A DNA stretch of 64,000 nt. Origin: Turritopsis dohrnii. Its lineage: Eukaryota; Cnidaria; Hydrozoa; Anthoathecata; Oceaniidae. The translations under genes were made by a program, and so were the position numbers. Of this stretch, positions 12,219 to 23,368 are shown piece after piece (position 1 is the first letter of the stretch; every line of letters begins with the position of its first letter). Below the pieces are notes generated by a model that did not search any database, had not been told where the DNA came from, and saw only the letters and a program-made list of their open reading frames with translations. The stretch spans positions 372,001 to 436,000 of the forward strand of contig BQMF02000338.1 in the NCBI GenBank assembly GCA_027922465.2, given 5' to 3'.

Positions 12219-13013
12219 CCTTTGAGTGCGACCGCTGCGACCCGTGTTCGAGTACAGTCATGTCGTATCTCAATTCACCACTCCGATTCGCTTTAAAAGC
12301 AGCGTGTCAGCCCATTAGGAGCTATCGACTGACTGCACATTGGCCTTCGGGCAAGTTAGAGCAATGCTGTACGTATCTCTGGCGGCAAGTCAACTAATAA
12401 TTGCAAGTCGGTGGGCGGAAGAACCAACCCTCACGGATGGAAGCCCAACGACTAAAAACTCCCGTTACTTACTTACGATTGGCATTTGGCAAACACATTA
12501 CCATGAGATGAGACATGTTCGTCTGACAACTCGTTACCATCACACTTTACGGTGTAAACCTTGTGAAATGTGTTTGGGTTAGTGAGGGTAAGGCTCAGGG
12601 CTGGCCTCATTTGTTCAAACAAGAAAGATAATTGTATTAAACCCCTAACTTTAAAATAAAATCAACATTTTGATAGATATCTCACGAGAGTAAGTTCAAT
12701 GTTACCAAAATTATGACTCAACATGAGACTGGAAATCGAGTCCCACTCAAATGTAAATAGGAATCGTATTGATACAAAGTGCCAGCCCTATTACTAAAAC
12801 ATGCTGGGAATTTAGGGGTTTCAAACTTCGGAAATATGAACATTGAGAAGACCATGATCAAAACCTTTTGAGCGTTATTTCAAGAGAAGATTTAAATATG
12901 AACTGTCGCGTTATCAACTTGAGCATGATCAGACGCCTTTCCGCCACTTTGACAAAGAACGTCAATGACCGCACGTTTAAAACACGTAGGAAGCGACCTG
13001 GCCAAACTTATCC
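12219..13013. other. Intergenic, nothing supported
   Basis: Short open frames on the plus strand at 12188-12582 overlap the MITE end and show no domain cue. The part next to 13014 may be 3' UTR of the adjoining LINE fragment. Confidence 0.4.
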
Positions 13014-14125
13014 TTATTGACCAACCCAACACTTGTGGTGTGTAGAAACCAATTTAATTATTCGTAAAATAATTCTGTGTAAAGGCTGTATCTTTAATAG
13101 ATATGAAATGTGACTAAATTCACACGCTGTTCTCTTCCGGAAGTCAAGAATTGTTGGTAGTTTTGAATCGACAGCGTTTCCAAGTATACGTGCAGCTCTC
13201 CTTTCAAATGTTGTATACTTTTTCACTTGCGTTGGTGTCTATTTCAATTGTACAAGACTGCAGTATCTAAATATCGGAAAGAACGTGGCTCTGTAGATAG
13301 CATTAGCTGTGTCAATATCCACCCGATGTCGTAATCTTGCAAAGAGGTTGAGGCGAGAACTTGCTTTCTTATAACTAGTATCAAACTGGCTGTTTAAGTT
13401 CAAGTTACTGTCAATTTTGATACCCAAGTACTTATACGAGGTAGCAACATTACCGATACTTTAATTCGATTTTTCTTGGAAGCTTAGATAACCTTTGGAC
13501 TGTGCCGAACATCATGATTTCAGTTCTTTTTCATGTTGATTAAAAGATCTTTATCTGTACACCCAGCTACATAAAGCTGTGAAATCCAAAAACATCTTTG
13601 ACTCAATTTCATATAGGTCCTTCCCAGCGTAATAAAAGACGGTGTCATCCGCGTAGTGTATTAAATCACCAACATCATTTAGATAGAGCAAAAATAAGAG
13701 TGGTCCAAGAAGGGATCCTTGAGGAACACCTGATAAAACTGATAGGGAATCAGAATTTTGACCACCATACACCACAGACTGCTTTCGGTTAAAAAGGTTT
13801 TTCGAAAACCAGGATAGTTCATTCTCCTGCACACCATAGACTACTAGTTTTGAAAGGAGTTCGTCATGACTAACAGTGTCAAATGCTTTTGTGAAATCTA
13901 CAAAAACTGCTCCCACAATATTGCCATTATCGACAGATTTTCTTACATCGTCTAAAAGAAGGGTGGTAGCTGCTAGTTCAGTTGATCTTCTCGATCGAAA
14001 ACCGAATTGATTCTTCGATAATGACTTGTTTTCCTCCAAGAACGTAACAAATTGCTTGTGGACCGCTTCCTGTAGCCTTTGTTTCGCTTGATCGATTTTA
14101 GGTAAGACCTCAACTTTGGAGACAT
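13014..14125 (-). mobile_element. 5'-truncated LINE, reverse transcriptase fragment
   Basis: Minus-strand reading shows reverse-transcriptase blocks in order: VLPKID then a QEAVHKQFVTFLEEN segment (about 14040-14120), KNQFGFRSRRST, VFVDFTKAFDTVSHDELL, SGVPQGSLLGPLLFLLYLND and the catalytic YADD near 13645. After a frame break come two more pieces, 13427-13239 (KIDSNLNLNSQFD, TANAIYRATFFPIFRYC) and 13226-13014 (ERRAARILGNA). These match the CR1/L2/Jockey style of non-LTR retrotransposon. Everything upstream (ORF1, endonuclease, RT fingers) is missing, as expected of incomplete reverse transcription. Frame breaks after YADD mean it is dead. Confidence 0.85.
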
Positions 14126-14624
14126 ATTTGAACCTGAAAGTCGCATTAGTTCTTTTCAGTGCGGTAGTTTCTCCATGTAAGATTTACTAGTGGGAATGAA
14201 ATGTTTTTAAGGCGATTGACTGTTGTGAAAAAGGATTTATATATTTGTATAAAACAGATATGAAGCCTTCAGCCTTCTTCTTTCGAAACAATGTTGTTGA
14301 ATGGTTTTTGAAAACTGAAGAAGACGTTAGAAGACGTTTTCAGGACAGTTTGGAAACAAGTTTCACTAATGGTCGATGCTCTCCCAACGGATAGAATCCT
14401 GTAACTCCCAGCTACACGGGGTTTTTTTTATAACAAATCAGTTTATAAGAAACCTACTACATATAGATCTCCAAAAATTAAGAAACTTTTACAACCACAT
14501 CGTTATGACTATTTTTTAAACAAGAAAGTTTTTTCCATATTTGACTTCTTATGTGAGGAAATTACATTGCATTGCATTACATTGCAGAGACAAATTAGTT
14601 CCAAACGCATTTAAAATTCTAATA

Positions 14625-14995
14625 CAGTGGAACCTCCTTAAAGCGGACATTTACGGGACCAGAGATTTTGTCCGCTTTAGAGAGGTGTCCGCCTTGGAGA
14701 GGGTTTGCTTATTTTGGCCAGAAACTCGGAAGAAATTCTACTCGTAAGTCGTGAACCCATTAGGCATGCCCATATTACCCTTTTCTATTGCCCAGTTAGG
14801 TTTCTTATTGTAAACAGATGTTTACAATAAGAAAAGAAATAAAATACTGAATTTTTTCGGTGTCCGCTTTAGACTGTCCGCTTTGGGGAGGTTTATTTGT
14901 AAGAGTTTATTAAGGATTCGTCCGGGACAAAAGTTTTTGTCTGTCTTAAGGAGGTGTCTGCTTTAGAGGATGTGCGCTTTAAGGAGGTTCCACTG
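14625..14995. mobile_element. MITE, pogo/Tigger-like, 371 bp
   Basis: Begins CAGTGGAACCTCCTTAAAGC and ends with its inverse, GCTTTAAGGAGGTTCCACTG, flanked by TA on both sides (14623-14624, 14996-14997). Subterminal copies of GTCCGCTTTA repeat inside. CAGT...ACTG ends and a TA target duplication fit the Tc1/mariner-pogo group. It has no coding capacity. Confidence 0.85.
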
Positions 14996-15560
14996 TACTT
15001 TCATTTTTTAGGTTATAAACAAAAGGAATGATTTAAAAAACTATACAATATCTTTGAAAATGAAGCAAGCAACTTCTATTATTCAATGGATTATATTTTT
15101 AACAAAAAAATAAAAAAATAAGAAACCGAATAACAAACTTTTAGAACTATAAAGCATTAAAATTTGGACCAAAATTAAGAAACTTTTATAACTAGACCCT
15201 TCACTAGGTTTCTTATAAAAAAAAACATGTATAGCGAAGGGGACACGTATGATTTGAATGTTTTCTATTTAAGCGCCCTAATTATACGAAAGTTTTATAC
15301 GAAAGTTTTTCGACAGTCAAAAAGAGAAAACAAGGCCTGTTTGCTTAAGACCAAAGGTTTATATTTGGATGAATAGAAAGCAAAGGCACATTTAAAAAAA
15401 CAGTCAAAAATATTACATAACGCTTTTTTATATATAACCAACGCTTTACAGTCAACACGACTCTGTGATTTCATTAAAAATTAACCAACAAATAACCAAC
15501 AAGCCTGCCTCGGATTGTCAAACAACAAAAAATTTCAAACGAGACAATTTTAAATAAATA

Positions 15561-16129
15561 CCTTATCGGTAAAAAAAGTCGGCAAAATGTGACTAAATTT
15601 TGGCTAGGTGACTAACATTTTTTGCCGACTAAAATTTTTGCAGACTTTTTTTTTACCGACCAAACTTTTTTGCCGAGTTTTTTTTGGGTTTTCTTTGCCA
15701 AAAACTACTTGCCAAACTTGCCGATTTTTCTTCTCTATGTTGCCAATTCTTATCAGGTGCTTTTTGCGGTAGTATGAAAATGTAATTGAAATCAAATTGT
15801 ATGAAGAAGAACAAGTGCAGCCAGGACAAACACAAACTGAACAAGAACAAAAGAAGGGTCAGAAAGAACAAATAACGAAAATATACAAATGAAGAAAAAA
15901 ACTGTTATTGAAATTGACTAATTAATTTAACTAATTAATTTCTTAAAAAGACTTTCAATCCAAACTTTCTTCGTCATTTTTTGTCTTGGAAATTGGTCGG
16001 CAAAAAGTGACTAAACTCGAAAATTTAGTCGGCAAAAAGTGACTAAATTTTGTCCAAGTAACTAATTTTTTTGCCGACTTTTTATTTTTGCCGACTAACA
16101 TTTTTGCTGACTTTTTTTTACCGATAAGG
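15561..16129. mobile_element. MITE with TA target site, 569 bp
   Basis: The left end CCTTATCGGTAAAAAAAGTC and the inverted right end (GACTTTTTTTTACCGATAAGG) are flanked by TA. Subterminal blocks with GTCGGCAAAAAGTGACTAAA occur repeatedly in both orientations (15580-15670 and 15995-16110). The interior is non-coding. The superfamily is not determined. Confidence 0.8.
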
Positions 16130-16599
16130 TAGTGCTATTATTTTTAAATAAGGTTTAAAATACTTTTTCTATTTCTTTTTAAAAGTTATTTTTGAAATTA
16201 ATAAATAAATGACAAATATAAAATAAATATTAAAACAAACTTATAAATGAATAGATAAAAGAAATAAAGTAATTAAGAATGTCCAAAGTTTTTTTAGCAA
16301 AAAAAAAAAAAAAAAGAGTGTACACAACGAAAACTTTTGTTGACAAAGTTAGAAAAGTGTGGGAAATGACGGCTAAAGATTTCTAATGCGAAGCGAAAGG
16401 TGATCCTTTGTTTTTAACAAATCGTAGAGGTATTATAAAAACCAAATGGAAATGTTCTTTTGGTGTAGTAGTCCCTGGATAAAAGATATTTACAATGTTT
16501 TACATTGATCATATGTTGGCGTGGAAACAAACCTGTTACCCGTGGACTGTGTTGTATATGTTTTACCTTACCTTGTTTTACCTTTTGTTTTAAGCTTTC
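16130..16599. other. AT-rich spacer with a poly-A run
   Basis: Holds an A-run at about 16302-16316 and nothing else I can support. Confidence 0.5.
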
Positions 16600-16619
16600 G
16601 AATAATCTTCAGGATTGGC

Positions 16620-17040
16620 AGTAGTTGTGTGCCCAGTCCTCAATCAGAGTAGTTTGCTCATCTCCAGGATTGAATTTGAGTCTGCAATAAATATTTGTCG
16701 AGATGGTGTTTAAATACATCCACTTGGAGTATTTGATATATATTGCGAACATCTTTTGGCATTGCGTTGAATAGTTTAACACCCACCATGGATTGGTAAA
16801 CTAAATTCTGTCATTTTACTGTAACCATTTGCAGGGAGTTTGCATTTTCGTCCATGTCTAATGTGTACATAACTTTCAATTTTGAATTTTCCATACATAG
16901 ATTATTCTGTATCTCTCTCTGCGCCTTTCCAATTCTGCTAGTTTATCATTGATTTCTGACCAGTTTATATCTTCATTGAAGTAATTTAATGACATGAAGG
17001 ATGTGAGATTTTGTTCACAGTCGGTAGTGAGAGATTGTGA
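16620..17040 (-). pseudogene. LINE ORF2 tail: degraded endonuclease end joined to RT C-terminus
   Basis: Read on the minus strand, LTSFMSLNYFNEDINWSEIN (end of the endonuclease and linker) runs within a few codons into ERRRERYRIIYVWKI, then the block around VGVKLFNAMPKDVRN and FKHHLDKYLL. The last three blocks are typical of the very C-terminus of CR1-type ORF2. The catalytic RT, including any YADD, is missing between them, and several stops and frame changes follow. This is an internal-deletion derivative, not a 5'-truncated copy. Confidence 0.75.
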
Positions 17041-17131
17041 TACTTTGTAATAGAAACTTCAACAATACTATGATGGGTGATACTGTGTAAAGTTGGAGTC
17101 ACCTGATAATCATGAACCAGGTATATATTGG

Positions 17132-17687
17132 TTATTTACAAACACCAAATCTAATTATATTCCCATCTTTATGTGTGGGCTTTGTTATGATTTGAGACAG
17201 GAGCAGTTCATTACAAATTTTGTTTAGATCATTGAGCATTAATTTTTCTTCTGTGTTTGCCTTTGGAGTTGCTGACCCATTTGGCCAGGAAGCATGAGGC
17301 AGATTGAAGTCACCACCAAATACAATATCTGGAAGTTTTTCATCTTGTGTTTTTAGGATACTGTTTGCTAATCTTTGTAGAGCAGTCTTGAAATCCCCAG
17401 AAGTCGATGGATGGCCGTGTGTTTTATCATCTGGTTGTCGATACATAACCGCAATTATTAGATTTTCTATTTTTGAAAATACACACGTGATTTGAATCAC
17501 TTCTGATGAGTAGGAAAATAATTCTTTGCATAAACAGGCAATGTTATCTCTTATATAAATTGCAACACCACCTGATTGTCTGCCTCTATTTGCTTTTATA
17601 CGTGCTGAGTCTTTTCGAAAAAGAGTATAGCCTTGGATTTGCAATTCAGCATCTTTATGATTTTTGAGCCAAGTTTCAGAGAGGCCT
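17132..17687 (-). pseudogene. LINE apurinic-type endonuclease, C-terminal part
   Basis: Endonuclease/exonuclease/phosphatase-fold motifs are visible in order: LSETWL at the very edge of the DNA transposon, RQSGGVAIYIRDN, AVMYRQPDD, and GGDFNLPHASWPNG with the catalytic Asp/Asn. The frame breaks after KPTHKDGNI. Past the break, in another frame, HHSIVEV stands where SDHxxV is expected, so the catalytic Asp of the last motif appears changed to His. The N-terminal part of the same domain is 4.87 kb away at 22557-22690, on the other side of the inserted element. Confidence 0.8.
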
Positions 17688-18596
17688 GGGTCATTCCATG
17701 GTAGATCAGCCAGGAGGTGTCAAGTCAAAAATTTAGATTTACTTCATTTTTATACCATTGATTCTACTTATTGAGAAAAGAAAATCCTGAAAATTTGAAG
17801 GTCTAATCTTTTTTCGTTCTCGAGATATGGCTGTTTTTGACTTTTTGGAAACCCGCCCAACCTACTTTTTTACACTTTTTTCAAATTTTAACGCTAAATT
17901 TTTGGGAATGTATTTTTTACATGTTCCAGTCTTTCAGAATGTATTATATGCTGGGAATACTAGTAGAAAAAGCAAGTTTAGTACAATTTAGAGAATGTAC
18001 CTATCAACAATGGAGTGCCAAAAATGCCAAAAACTCACAATTTCGTGAAATTTTGGGCAAGGTAACAATTTTGGACGATCATGGTGACTCAGTAACAGGT
18101 TAGTAATCATTATAATCTTGTTTTCTGGTTAGTACAACTTGATCTCTCTTAGAAAAACTTAATTTGTAAGACTTCACATATATTTTGAAAAGTTTAAGGG
18201 GACTTGAAAATGCTATAAAACACAAAATTTAGTAAAATTTTTACTTTTTTGCGATTTTTAAAACACTATTTATGAATATTAAACCAAACAATGGAAAAAC
18301 TATATGTAAATACTGAAATAATAACTAGTATACAATCAGAATATGAAAAAAAACAGTCTTCAAAATAAATAGTACTAGTCTCCAGGCTCCTTGAACATGG
18401 CATCAGACTCAAATTCTTCAATTTTCGGTATTTTTATCAGGGTGGGGACCACCCCGCCCAAATTTTTTTTTTAAAAAAAAAATTGATAGAAAGTTTCTTT
18501 AGGGTTGTAATAATTACCTCTCAAAAGAACTTTCTCTAACAAAGACCATAAATGGGTTAATTGACTCCTCAAAAGCAGCTAATATTTTCACTGTTT
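17688..18596. repeat. Left terminal inverted repeat of the DNA transposon
   Basis: About 909 bp, inverted relative to about 21271-22556. The small differences I noticed include one run of single-base changes near 17930 and 22310. Confidence 0.85.
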
Positions 18597-18658
18597 TATC
18601 TTAATGCTTTTGATATAGCATTTTGATATTTGATATAATGAAGAATATTTGAAGAATC

Positions 18659-21154
18659 CTAAGAAAATGCTACATTAAATACTGATGAAATATCATTAAT
18701 TTCACTATCAGTAAACATAAAATTTCTACCAGACTGATTGGTTTCAGGGACATTTAAGATTATCAAAATGTGTTCAAATGGAACCCAACAAGTGTCCAAT
18801 CGTTCGGGCCACTTGAAAAACTTGGATGGACCCTTAGGATGCATGAAATTAACCTCTATATCACCATTTGTAATTGCAATGTCATTGACAATACCAATAA
18901 ACCAATCTTTTTCATAAACACAAGCAATATACTGGCCAATTTGTAGGTCTTCAGACTTAACAAACATACTGGACATCGGCAACATTTCCTCTTCACCAGA
19001 GACAAGTGAAATTGATATATGATTATCACCTGCTGGCCGGAATGAGTGGTGAGACCTTGTCCCTGCTATGGTTTGAATTTGTTTGAAACGATCTTCTAAG
19101 AATTGACAAAATGACTGAACAGTTATACTGGACACAAAAAAACACTTGATTCCAGGAAGATTATCAGTTGCAAACTGGAACAAATCATTTGGTGTCAAAA
19201 TTTGGTGATTGCTTGTTCTTTGCAAGCTGGCATATGCAGCCAAGCGTTTAATTGTTCCTCCAACACCATCACAAGCATTTTTGCCATGGCTAGTGGCAAA
19301 GAAATTCCATTCTGCATGAAGACCAAAATCATGAAGATGGTTTGCTAGGTTGGAAAAATTTTTGTAATTTTTGTACTGACCTGCACAACCGTCACTGAAA
19401 TAAATCAGTTTCGTGACATGTGGCAGATCTGTCTTGATGTAATTGCTGATCACTTCTGTCTGAAAGGCGAAAACACTTATAACATCATGAGCCATGTGGT
19501 CACTGATGCAAGCAAGACTCTGATGCTTCAGCTCACCATTAATTTTAAAGTAAATAACAAAAGGATGGATAGTAGCTTGTGAGTTGTTCCAGTGAAAAGA
19601 CTGGATGGAACCTTGCACAATAAACGTATAGTTTTCTGCAAAGTCAAGAACCACAACAGCTTCATCATCCTTTAAGTTTTCTTTGCACTGCTTAAAAAAT
19701 GTTTGCTGGTGTTTATAAATAAAATGATGCGGTAGTAATTCTTCAAGTTTTGAAATGATCTGATTAAGAAAATCGTCAAAATCTAGTAGGCAATCAACTA
19801 GGGTAGATCTATCAACATGTTCCCATTGTTTAAATTGAATAATTTCATTTGGCTCAAATGTTTTCAATAATAAGTCTTTCAAATGTTTTTTCGCTTGTAA
19901 AAAGCCAGGACAAATATCACATTTTCCTGTCATACATTCTTTACGAGATATGTCACATACACACATTTTCATTAACTCGGTATACTGCAAGGACTTGTCT
20001 ACAACAGAAAGCATTAGCTTTAAATTTTGGTGGTATTTGCATACACAAACATTCAATGATCCACTATGCCCAACAGTCACACACCATTTTGGTCGAAGAT
20101 CACAGAAGGAAGAAAAACCTATGGTTAACTCAGGATGCCTTGATTTAAATTCAACATAAATCTCCCTAATGTTGCAAAGGAGTAACCTTTTTTGTACTTT
20201 TTCTTTCTTTCCATTTTCATCTTTTGTAATGACAAAGTCCTTTCTTCCTGGGCACATTCTGCTGAACTCATCGCTTTGATAAAATGCTTTCACTCTTTCA
20301 ATAATTTCTGAATTAAGTCCATGTCTATGGATATCATTTGGTTTCCCCAAAATACCTTTTTCAAGCTTTGTCTCCTTTGCAAGTCTCACCAAATAAGTAG
20401 ATGTTTTAAAAAACTCTGCAACTTTGTCTCGTGACCAACTGTCTGGCACTAACGTCAAAATTTGAACTTTTTCCTCTCTTGAGGTACTTTCAGCAAATTT
20501 CATTTTCAAATCTTCCATCAAATCATCACAGCCTTTGCATATATTCAAATTCTCCAATCCAGGTAAAACATCAGAAAAAGAGTCAGCCAGTTTTTCTGTT
20601 ACCTCCTTATATTTTCTTTTGCCATAACCTTCCATCCTTTCACATCTAACTTTTTTGATAGGTGTACAATCCAAATACCTTAACGACTCATTTAGCTTTT
20701 CTTCGATGTTTTCTCCAGTACATTCAAAAGAACTGTCACCATCAGGAAGCTCTTCTGGTTCTAGCATCAAATCTAACTCTTTGGTGCATTTACTGCAGAT
20801 TTTTTTGCCAGGAATCAAATTGGCGACTTCTTTATACTTTTTCAAATCTGACAACTTTATTTCCTTTAACGTTGTCTTTACTTTTGACTTGTGCTTCTTA
20901 AGAGGGTTGCAGCATTCTCTGTGCCAATGCGGATACTTTTTTAGGTAAAAGTGATGATGATGAAGACACAAGGAGCTACCTTTAAAGTTTTTAACACCAG
21001 CTCTATATTTCAGGCATTCCACCTCAGACAAGGACAGATCATCCAGCTCCACATATCCAATCTTATTAATGTATGTCAAACTCTGACAATCACCATTTGC
21101 AACTACACAAACACTATTTGAAGCCATATTTACAGATAAAACAACTTTGAGCAC
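18659..21154 (-). CDS. Transposase, 831 residues, intact
   Basis: One uninterrupted ORF from ATG at 21154 to the stop at 18659-18661. The N-terminus is rich in Cys/His pairs (CLHHHHFYLKK, CSKCTKELDLM, NICKGCDDLMEDL), suggesting zinc-binding DNA recognition. It is followed by a helix-turn-helix-like segment near residues 240-270 (WSRDKVAEFFKTSTYLVRLA). The presumed RNase H-like catalytic core holds acidic residues in VVVLDFAENYTF (about residue 505), YFSDGCAGQYKN (about 586) and HGKNACDGVGGTIKR (about 626). The last 100 residues look like a small beta domain. It should cut at the long TIRs that flank it. With no stops and near-identical arms, the copy looks recent and possibly active. It is not a host gene. 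Confidence 0.85.
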   Translation of the reverse strand: MLKVVLSVNMASNSVCVVANGDCQSLTYINKIGYVELDDLSLSEVECLKYRAGVKNFKGSSLCLHHHHFYLKKYPHWHRECCNPLKKHKSKVKTTLKEIKLSDLKKYKEVANLIPGKKICSKCTKELDLMLEPEELPDGDSSFECTGENIEEKLNESLRYLDCTPIKKVRCERMEGYGKRKYKEVTEKLADSFSDVLPGLENLNICKGCDDLMEDLKMKFAESTSREEKVQILTLVPDSWSRDKVAEFFKTSTYLVRLAKETKLEKGILGKPNDIHRHGLNSEIIERVKAFYQSDEFSRMCPGRKDFVITKDENGKKEKVQKRLLLCNIREIYVEFKSRHPELTIGFSSFCDLRPKWCVTVGHSGSLNVCVCKYHQNLKLMLSVVDKSLQYTELMKMCVCDISRKECMTGKCDICPGFLQAKKHLKDLLLKTFEPNEIIQFKQWEHVDRSTLVDCLLDFDDFLNQIISKLEELLPHHFIYKHQQTFFKQCKENLKDDEAVVVLDFAENYTFIVQGSIQSFHWNNSQATIHPFVIYFKINGELKHQSLACISDHMAHDVISVFAFQTEVISNYIKTDLPHVTKLIYFSDGCAGQYKNYKNFSNLANHLHDFGLHAEWNFFATSHGKNACDGVGGTIKRLAAYASLQRTSNHQILTPNDLFQFATDNLPGIKCFFVSSITVQSFCQFLEDRFKQIQTIAGTRSHHSFRPAGDNHISISLVSGEEEMLPMSSMFVKSEDLQIGQYIACVYEKDWFIGIVNDIAITNGDIEVNFMHPKGPSKFFKWPERLDTCWVPFEHILIILNVPETNQSGRNFMFTDSEINDISSVFNVAFS

Positions 21155-21270
21155 ACTTATTCATCAGCAAAAAACTTTAAGAGTATGCAGCAATAGAACT
21201 TTGAAGTTCTATTGGTTTTAGAATCAAAGATTCCAAGGTTCTATGCAATGCAGTAGCTTCAATAAAGGTA

Positions 21271-22556
21271 AAAACAGTGAAAATATTAGCTGCTTTTGAG
21301 GAGTCAATTAACCCATTTATGGTCTTTGTTAGAGAAAGTTCTTTTGAGAGGTAATTATTACAACCCTAAAGAAACTTTCTATCAATTTTTTTTTTAAAAA
21401 AAAAATTTGGGCGGGGTGGTCCCCACCCTGATAAAAATACCGAAAATTGAAGAATTTGAGTCTGATGCCATGTTCAAGGAGCCTGGAGACTAGTATTATT
21501 TATTTTGAAGACTGTTTTTTTTCATATTCTGATTGTATACTAGTTATTATTTCAGTATTTACATATAGTTTTTCCATTGTTTGGTTTAATATTCATAAAT
21601 GTGACGATTCGAGGGAAAATCACTACAAGCGATAATAGCGCTTTATACAAAGTGCTAATAGCGCTAAAAGAACAATGGGTTTTAGCGCTAATTTGTTCTT
21701 ATTTACAAATGTAGTAACAATATTAGTGATAAATTTAGCGCTAAAACTAATAAATTTAGTCTAAAAAAGACGGAAAGATGAATAATATTTATGATGAATA
21801 TATTAGCAACAAATTAATTATTCTTGAATAATTAATTAATTATTCTTGAAAGCGCTTTTTATGCTGCTTATATTTATCGCTAAGTTCGTCAATGTTAGCG
21901 ATAAATTTAGCGCTACTTCTCGATGCGAGCGCTATTATCGCTTGTATTGATTTTCCTTCGAATCGTCACAAATAGTGTTTTAAAAATCGCAAAAAAGTAA
22001 AAATTTTACTAAATTTTGTGTTTTATAGCATTTTCAAGTCCCCTTAAACTTTTCAAAATATATGTGAAGTCTTACAAATTAAGTTTTTCTAAGAGAGATC
22101 AAGTTGTACTAACCAGAAAACAAGATTATAATGATTACTAACCTGTTACTGAGTCACCATGATCGTCCAAAATCATTACCTTGCCCAAAATTTCACGAAA
22201 TTGTGAGTTTTTTGGCATTTTTGGCACTCCATTGTTGATAGGTACATTCTCTAAATTGTACTAAACTTGCTTTTTCTACTAGTATTCCCAGCATATAATA
22301 CATTCTGAAAGATTGGAACATGTAAGTAAAATACATTCCCAAAAATTTAGCGTTAAAATTTGAAAAAAATGTAAAAAAGTAGGTTGGGCGGGTTTCCAAA
22401 AAGTCAAAAACAGTCATATCTCGAGAACGAAAAAAGATTAGACCTTCAAATTTTCAGGATTTTCTTTTCTCAATAAGTAGAATCAATGGTATAAAAATGA
22501 AGTAAATCTAAATTTTTGACTTGACACCTCCTGGCTGATCTACCATGGAATGACCC
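21271..22556. repeat. Right terminal inverted repeat, interrupted by a MITE
   Basis: Mirrors the left arm. It is 1,286 bp as found and 913 bp after removing the 369-bp insertion and its 4-bp duplication. Confidence 0.85.
21601..21969. mobile_element. MITE inside the right TIR, 369 bp
   Basis: The ends are GTGACGATTCGA and TCGAATCGTCAC, with further inverted symmetry (CAAGCGATAATAGCGC against GCGCTATTATCGCTTG). AAAT is duplicated (21597-21600 and 21970-21973). The left TIR of the host element, around 18255-18280, shows the same sequence without the insertion, which defines the borders exactly. The inside is filled with AGCGCTA-type palindromic motifs and is non-coding. Confidence 0.9.
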
Positions 22557-23368
22557 GCCTATAAATAACTGGTTATTAGCTTCAATAAGATCATTCACAT
22601 ATGGGACTTTTGATGGGACTGTTTGTGGACACAGGCCTTGTATATTTACATAGGAAAAACTGTTCAGCATCCTTGGTACTGGAAATTTTGTGGTGGGTGT
22701 GGTTGATAATAAAACTGGGTCAGGTATTGTGTTTGCTGAAGCTTTAGGTCCATGAGATTCGGGAGACTTTTTTGTTGCATTTGTGGGACATCTGGGGTTG
22801 GTTGCCATGGTTGGGTTGATTGGCACTCTTGGTTCCAAACTTGATTTGAGTGCGGCTGTTGTGAGCTCATTTTGAGAGCTTGGAATCTTGTCTCCATGGT
22901 TTGTATAATATCCGCCTTCATCAGACGGATTAGGTCTAAAATATGACTTGATGATTGATTCGTATTTTCCTTTGGTGTTGTTGGATAGGCCTGCCTATTG
23001 TTAATGTTATTCTGTGAGGTAGCAGGATGTCTTTTTGTGCCTTTGACATGGTAAAAAGGACATGATTCTGTAAAGCATTCGCCCTTTCTCAGAGACCTTA
23101 TGCACATATTGGGGTGAAAGTCTGTACATCTTCTACCCAGATTGCACCCTCTTGGGTTTCGTGTACCATGTTGCATTAGTTTCTTGCATAGTTTAGGATG
23201 TGTGAATTGACAAATTGCACCCTTCATACCGTGCTTACATGTTTTCTGGTACGGGTTTTTGTTGGTCATCATACTGTGACGAGTTGTGGTGAGATGAGTG
23301 GGCAAGGCTTCTAGATTCGTGGTTTCGGTACTCTCCATTTTCTCTAGAATTTTCAGAATCAGGAACAT
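22470..23368 (-). pseudogene. LINE CCCH zinc-finger frame and start of endonuclease
   Basis: The frame 23368-22664 has three tandem CCCH-type fingers (CKHGMKGAICQFTHPKLC, CNLGRRCTDFH, CIRSLRKGECFTESCPFYH). A Gln/Pro-rich linker follows. The overlapping frame 22838-22557 then gives SFSYVNIQGLCPQT, the usual N-terminal strand of a LINE endonuclease. The change of frame may be decay or a normal ORF1/ORF2 overlap. The fingers probably bind the element RNA, as ORF1 proteins do. The open frame continues past 22557 only because it reads into the inserted transposon. Confidence 0.75.

Larger units (their letters stand above)
17688..22556 (-). mobile_element. DNA transposon with ~910-bp TIRs, Sola-like
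   Basis: The element starts GGGTCATTCCATGG and ends CCATGGAATGACCC. GCCT is duplicated on both sides (17684-17687 and 22557-22560), a 4-bp target duplication. The inverted repeats are unusually long (17688 to about 18596, and about 21271 to 22556). They look nearly identical by eye once a 369-bp MITE and its 4-bp duplication are removed from the right arm. Each arm includes an inner oligo-T/oligo-A palindrome. One intact minus-strand ORF lies between the arms. The 4-bp duplication and the transposase motifs best fit the Sola group as I remember it; that family call is inference. Confidence 0.85.

Noticed and set aside
22193..22417. Short frames within the transposon arms (17837-18103 and 22193-22417), similar to each other
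   Set aside because: They are the same inverted-repeat sequence read from both arms, with no start context or domain.
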